Assembly (NCBI GenBank): GCA_050084985.1
Contig: JBITNC010000001.1
Span: 93,124,001-93,188,000 of the forward strand
Source of the DNA: Nageia nagi
Lineage: Eukaryota > Pinophyta
DNA: 64,000 bases
Reading direction: 5' to 3'
Part shown: positions 60,092-64,000 of the stretch, one piece after another
Position numbering within the stretch: position 1 is the stretch's first letter
How the letters are laid out: each line of letters starts with the position of its first letter
Program-made: the position numbers and the translations under genes
The notes under the pieces: generated by a model
Seen by the model: only the letters and a program-made list of their open reading frames with translations
Told to the model about the DNA's origin: nothing
Database searches by the model: none

Positions 60092-60905
60092 TGTAGAGGT
60101 TGGTGGGAGGTGCCATCATTGAGAGTAGGCTATACTAAGAGCAAAGAGAAGTGAATAGGTGACAATATGTAGATGCAAACATATTTCAAGGATTGCAAGT
60201 TATAGCAATGGGGGTTACAACAGTATAGGGGGCTGTAAGGGTCTGTAGGTGGCCTTGGAAAACTAATGCAAGGGGGGAAGCACTATATATTGGTGATGGA
60301 ATGAGGAGATCAATCACCAGTATTAGGAAAAAAAGGTTGCATCTTGCAAAGGAATAACTATGCTTCCATCCCTTTTTATTATTTCAACAATATACCAAAT
60401 ATATCAAAGTTTATATATATATATTTTTACTTTGTAAAAAATATATATTAAATATAATGCTTTAAAAAATTGAATTTATCCTTTTTTACATATCCTTATT
60501 TAAAAAGATATTGTAAAATAAAAGGATTTAAAAGATAACAATAGCAAATAATATTAGCAACTAACATAAATATAACAATACTTAAAATTGCATACTAACC
60601 CTTTAAAATAGGTTAATCTCCTAAAATGAGAATGTTAGTACCAAAAACATGGTTAGGAAGCATTAAAATCCTTCCTAATTTTCAAGCTATTCTTACACTA
60701 AGAAGCTATTTTAACACATGTATAAAATTGAAGCTTAATTTTAACAAAAATAGCTTGTGTAAGAAATAAAAGAGCTTAAAAAAGATAAATTTTAGAAAAC
60801 CAAGTGCAAAACAAATAGCTTAGAAAATGAGAAAAATATTATGCTTAAATATAGTTTTACCTCACATGATGAATGGAATATCTCCAAGGGAGCTTTTATA
60901 TCACA
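60092..60905 (-). other. LARD-like internal region, right part
   Basis: Continuous with the left part before the Copia C insertion. G-rich at 60092-60300, then AT-rich; no coding motif. Confidence 0.45.
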
Positions 60906-61373
60906 TGATGGAATTTAAGAATTCCATAACTAGGTTCACCTTGAAGGATTCCATAAACATTTAACATAAGTAACACAATTTCATGCATAATGAGACACAC
61001 CATATATAGTGGTTCCTCCATCATGGGAGTACATTCACTTGAACCATATTTTCTATTATTTCTTGCAAGTGAACTCTCCTACAAATTTTCAAGAATTCTT
61101 CTATGAGAATTCTCCTATAAGAGCATTCCTACCACTCTACAAGATTAGCATTTTTATGCTTATCCAAGTATGTAATATCAAGGAGAGGGCTCTCTATTTA
61201 TAGGCCAAAATTCTCTATAACACCCTTTTACCCAAGAGGCATACTCATGATATGGAGTGTAGGATAAGTTACATTATCATATTCACTAAATACTTAAGGT
61301 ATCTATGGATACCCTTAAGTATTAAGTGAATTACATTAAGATACGTTAGAATAATACTTTATAAATCCCAACA
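60906..61373 (-). repeat. 5' LTR of the LARD-like element
   Basis: 468 bp, TGATGG...CCAACA. Contains indels against the left copy. Confidence 0.82.
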
Positions 61374-61378
61374 AAACT

Positions 61379-61560
61379 TGTAAACTATTACCCTAACCTC
61401 AAACCTTAAACCCTAGCTCTTAACCTTAAACCCTTAAATCCTCACCCTTAACACTATGCCTAACCCCTAACCCTAACCCTAACCATTAACTCTTAACCCT
61501 AACTCCCACTAATATTAACCACTAACACATAACCCTAACCACTAAATTATTGTATTCCTC
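61379..61560. repeat. Telomere-like tract, right part
   Basis: CCCTAACC/CCCTTAACC units resume after the LTR element, including ACCCCTAACCCTAACCC at about 61463-61480. Confidence 0.75.
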
Positions 61561-62048
61561 TAAAATAATACTCAAAATCTAGGTAATCTTACTATTCTTT
61601 ATTCCTTATTATTTCATTTTCCTCAATACTCAAAAGTTATGTATATAAGAGCACAAAGGAAATCACCATTCTTTTAGAGTCTTCATGTCTTGTATTGTTT
61701 AAACCTTTTCCCTTTTTCACATTCCTATCCCCTAGAGTGTCAAGAATCATTTTGTAAATAAAGTCATCCAAAAATTTTATCTTTCTTCAATACCCAAGAA
61801 ATATGTAAACAAGGCTAGCTATAGATTCTATCAAAACACTTGTGTTAAATTTATATTCTTTTACTCTTTAATAACCATAAGTCTAGAATACTTGAAAATC
61901 ATGTCATCTTCTACAAATGCACCCAAGAAGTCATGTATCAATATTGCTCGAAATCATATTTATCACCTTAGAGTCTTTAGGAATCATTGACATGAAAGTC
62001 CAATACTTGTATATATATGCAAAGTTAAACTTTTGAAAAATGCAAATA
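61561..62048. other. AT-rich stretch before the 79-bp array
   Basis: Several imperfect TAGAGTCTTCA/AGAATCATT words recur; no gene. Confidence 0.35.
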
Positions 62049-62540
62049 GAACTTAGAGATTTTAAAGCATGATGTCACAATTTCCAGTCAAAATAAGCAG
62101 GTCCTAAAATAGATAGTAGGCACTACAGATTCTTGAAGATCATTGATAGAGCCTGACAATTTTAGGAGATGACATCATAAATTTTTATGAAAATCAATGA
62201 GTCTTAGAGAAAACAAAATTATTAGTAGAGCTTGATGATTTTAGGAGATGACATCACAAATTTTTGTAAAAATTAGTAGGTTTTAGAGAAAACAAAATTA
62301 TCAGTAGAGCCTGGTGATTTTAGGAGATGATGTCATAAATTTTTGTGAAAATCAATGGGTCTCAAAGAAAACAAAATTATAAGTAGAGCCTGGGGATTTT
62401 AGAGGATGATGTCACACATTTTTGTGAAAATCAATAGGTCTTGAAGAAAACAAAATTATCATTAGAGCTCAAAGATTTTAGAGGATGATGTCACACATTT
62501 TTATGAAAATCAACGGGTCCCAAAGAACACCAAATCATCA
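62049..62540. repeat. 79-bp tandem array, about six units
   Basis: The anchor GAGCCTG or GAGCTTG begins at 62149, 62228, 62307, 62386 and 62465, exactly 79 bp each. An older, diverged unit lies at 62049. Units share GATTTTAGGAGATGATGTCA and AAATTTTTGTGAAAATCAAT. Because 79 is not a multiple of three no long frame is expected, and none appears. Confidence 0.9.
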
Positions 62541-64000
62541 ACAAATCCTAAAAGAATATAGAGCCCACCAAGGAATAGAAGAGTAATGTATGAGAAAGAA
62601 CACTTAGGTCCACTTCATCTTAAGTGTTTGACCTCCAAGGCCCTATTAATGTATCAACACCAACTCATTTCCACATAACAATGGTAGTTCTTTTTTATTT
62701 AAGCAAACATAATATCTACCAACCATCATTACTATAATTATTAACATCCATAGTATACATCATGAAGATTGCATAGAAGTATATGGAGGCTAATAAAATA
62801 GACAATAAAATCATACCAATCAATATGCAATCAAACAACTACTCAATCTACCATAGTACCACTTTCAATCAATAATAGTGCTAAACTCAATCAGCTATAG
62901 GGTTCTTGAAGGAGCAATCAATAACATGTCAAATGATTATAGCTCTATGGACATGGTTGATCAAAAGTTACAAATCCTCAAAAGATCTAAAAACTCCAAA
63001 TAGTTATTATTGATTTAAAATTGTATATTGTACAATTTAGCATAGTTATAACATTTATGTAAATAACATTGTTGTAGCTGTTTCATTCAATACTAGTAAT
63101 AATATTATGTTAATGAGATCCAACCACCCAAAAGGAGAGGAAGTTGTATAAATAGCTAGTTTTAGAAGTTAGGAAGGTTGAACATTCTAACAAATTTGCC
63201 TAATCTATAAGAGCACTTCACACATAATAATACAAACAAAAAATGCTTTTCCCTCTTGCAACAAAGTGGCTATTATTACTTTTGTGAATGTTATGTATAA
63301 AATGTTTACTTTAAATTATAGTTGTGTATTGTGATTGTGAGACCTCAAGGCTAAGGTAGTTTGCTATTCTTCATCTTGGCTATAGATTTTTTTCCTATGC
63401 TGTAATGCTTGGGTTGTAAATTTTCCATTTTATTTGTTCATTTATCTATCTCTTTCCTATTACTCTTTACCTTTTTATCCCTTTTCTATTACTTTTAACC
63501 TTAAACATAGATAGAAGCTAGCCTATAACCTAAAAATTGAGCAAAAGATTCACACAAGTGCATTCCCACCACCTTCTACTCTTTCAAGGAACTAATTATT
63601 GTGGCAAGTGGAGAACAAAACTAGACCAAACCCTTGAGGCTACACTATATCGATTTATAGTAGACTAATCCCATTTTTGGCACACCTTAATGGGACATGA
63701 GCTAAATTGTATATTTAGTGGGCATTGTTAGGCCTGATAACTTTGTCTAGTGGGTTATCAATTTGATCCTTCAATATTATAAGGTTTTTGTGACCTTATT
63801 GGGGACTTTGCTATTAACCAATCACTTTTTTGAACCCTAGCACCTCCAAAAAATAGGCTAACTAGAAGTAGTGCCAAAAATTCTCTAACATAGCCTAGAT
63901 TTAAAGAGCTATCACTTCCCTATAGGAGGATAGATGGAAATATCTGAGGTTGCATCACCTTTGATCCCTTTAAGAGCTACCCTTTATCAATCACATTTGA
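62541..64000 (+). other. AT-rich end of window; possible partial LTR
   Basis: A TATA box (GTTGTATAAATAG, 63144-63156) is followed after about 500 bp by CCATTTTTGGCACACC at 63671-63686. That resembles the LTR-end and primer-site junction of the Gypsy at 30622 (ATTTTGGCAC). This could be the 5' LTR of another Gypsy running off the window, but there is no second copy to prove it. Confidence 0.25.

Larger units (their letters stand above)
50911..61373 (-). mobile_element. Non-coding LTR element inserted in the telomere-like tract
   Basis: LTRs 50911-51389 and 60906-61373, about 480 bp, with TAATGGAATTTAAGG/TGATGGAATTTAAG starts and TGTAACA/CCAACA ends. Flanking 5-mers AAACC (50906-50910) and AAACT (61374-61378) fit a target-site duplication with one change. 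A polypurine tract adjoins the left LTR on the minus strand (AAGGGGGAG, 51390-51398), so the element reads leftward. A weak primer-binding site (TGATATAAAAGCT on minus, about 60891-60903) resembles the initiator-Met type with four mismatches. Excluding nested Copia C, its internal region is about 4.7 kb without gag-pol motifs, as in LARD-type elements. Confidence 0.75.

Noticed and set aside
1-64000. Intact host gene, tRNA or rRNA
   Set aside because: No uninterrupted non-transposon coding unit with plausible exons and no tRNA- or rRNA-like segment was recognised on either strand; tRNA-like matches are only primer-binding sites.

Overview
This window is nuclear DNA from a land plant with a large genome full of old transposable elements. 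I found no convincing intact host protein gene, and no tRNA, rRNA or CRISPR array. The DNA is AT-rich and CG-poor. It is filled with broken LINE, Copia, Gypsy (Tat-like) and CACTA sequences, and degenerate telomere-like tracts punctuate it. A gymnosperm or fern-type genome fits best, because of the old nested LTR elements, the interstitial telomere-like DNA and the LINE style, but the sequence does not prove this. Every coding assignment is a decayed element protein, read by eye through stops and frameshifts.

Layout. 1-2160: LINE reverse transcriptase remnant on the + strand. 2845-5030: two 5'-truncated LINE copies on the - strand, each adjoining a 78-bp satellite. 5035-7852: undiagnosed DNA ending in a CACTA-like terminus. 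7930-9715: Copia remnant A with part of its 3' LTR. 9716-21713: an LTR element on the - strand with ~936-bp LTRs. It has a Tat-like gag and no pol, and it carries an antisense, TATA-headed plant-mobile-domain (PMD) gene plus a 45-bp minisatellite. Its right LTR is split by a structurally complete Copia (16488-21682, TSD AAAAA). 22821-25220: Copia remnant D. 26092-30138: CACTA remnant on the - strand (TIR-like end, DUF4216 and DUF4218 remnants), holding a 408-bp tandem duplication. 30139 to about 48400: Tat-lineage Gypsy on the + strand with two RNase H regions; its 5' leader is interrupted by Copia B (32096-37615, TSD TTAAT/TTAAG).

Right part. 48401-48640 is TTTAGGG-like and 49330-50395 is a ~1-kb degenerate (CATTAA)n tract. 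50396-50910 and 61379-61560 are CCCTAA-like; these two blocks are one tract split by a second - strand LTR element (50911-61373). That element has no recognisable coding of its own and contains a gag-deleted Copia C (55267-60091). A 79-bp tandem array occupies 62049-62540. The last kilobase may hold part of another LTR.

The most interesting items are the non-autonomous LTR element with an opposite-strand PMD gene behind its own promoter, the nested insertions resolved to target-site duplications, the GC-rich hairpin array inside the nested Copia LTRs, the face-to-face telomere-like tracts beside a hexamer tract, and the repeated C-to-T type damage at zinc knuckles, LTR ends and codons.
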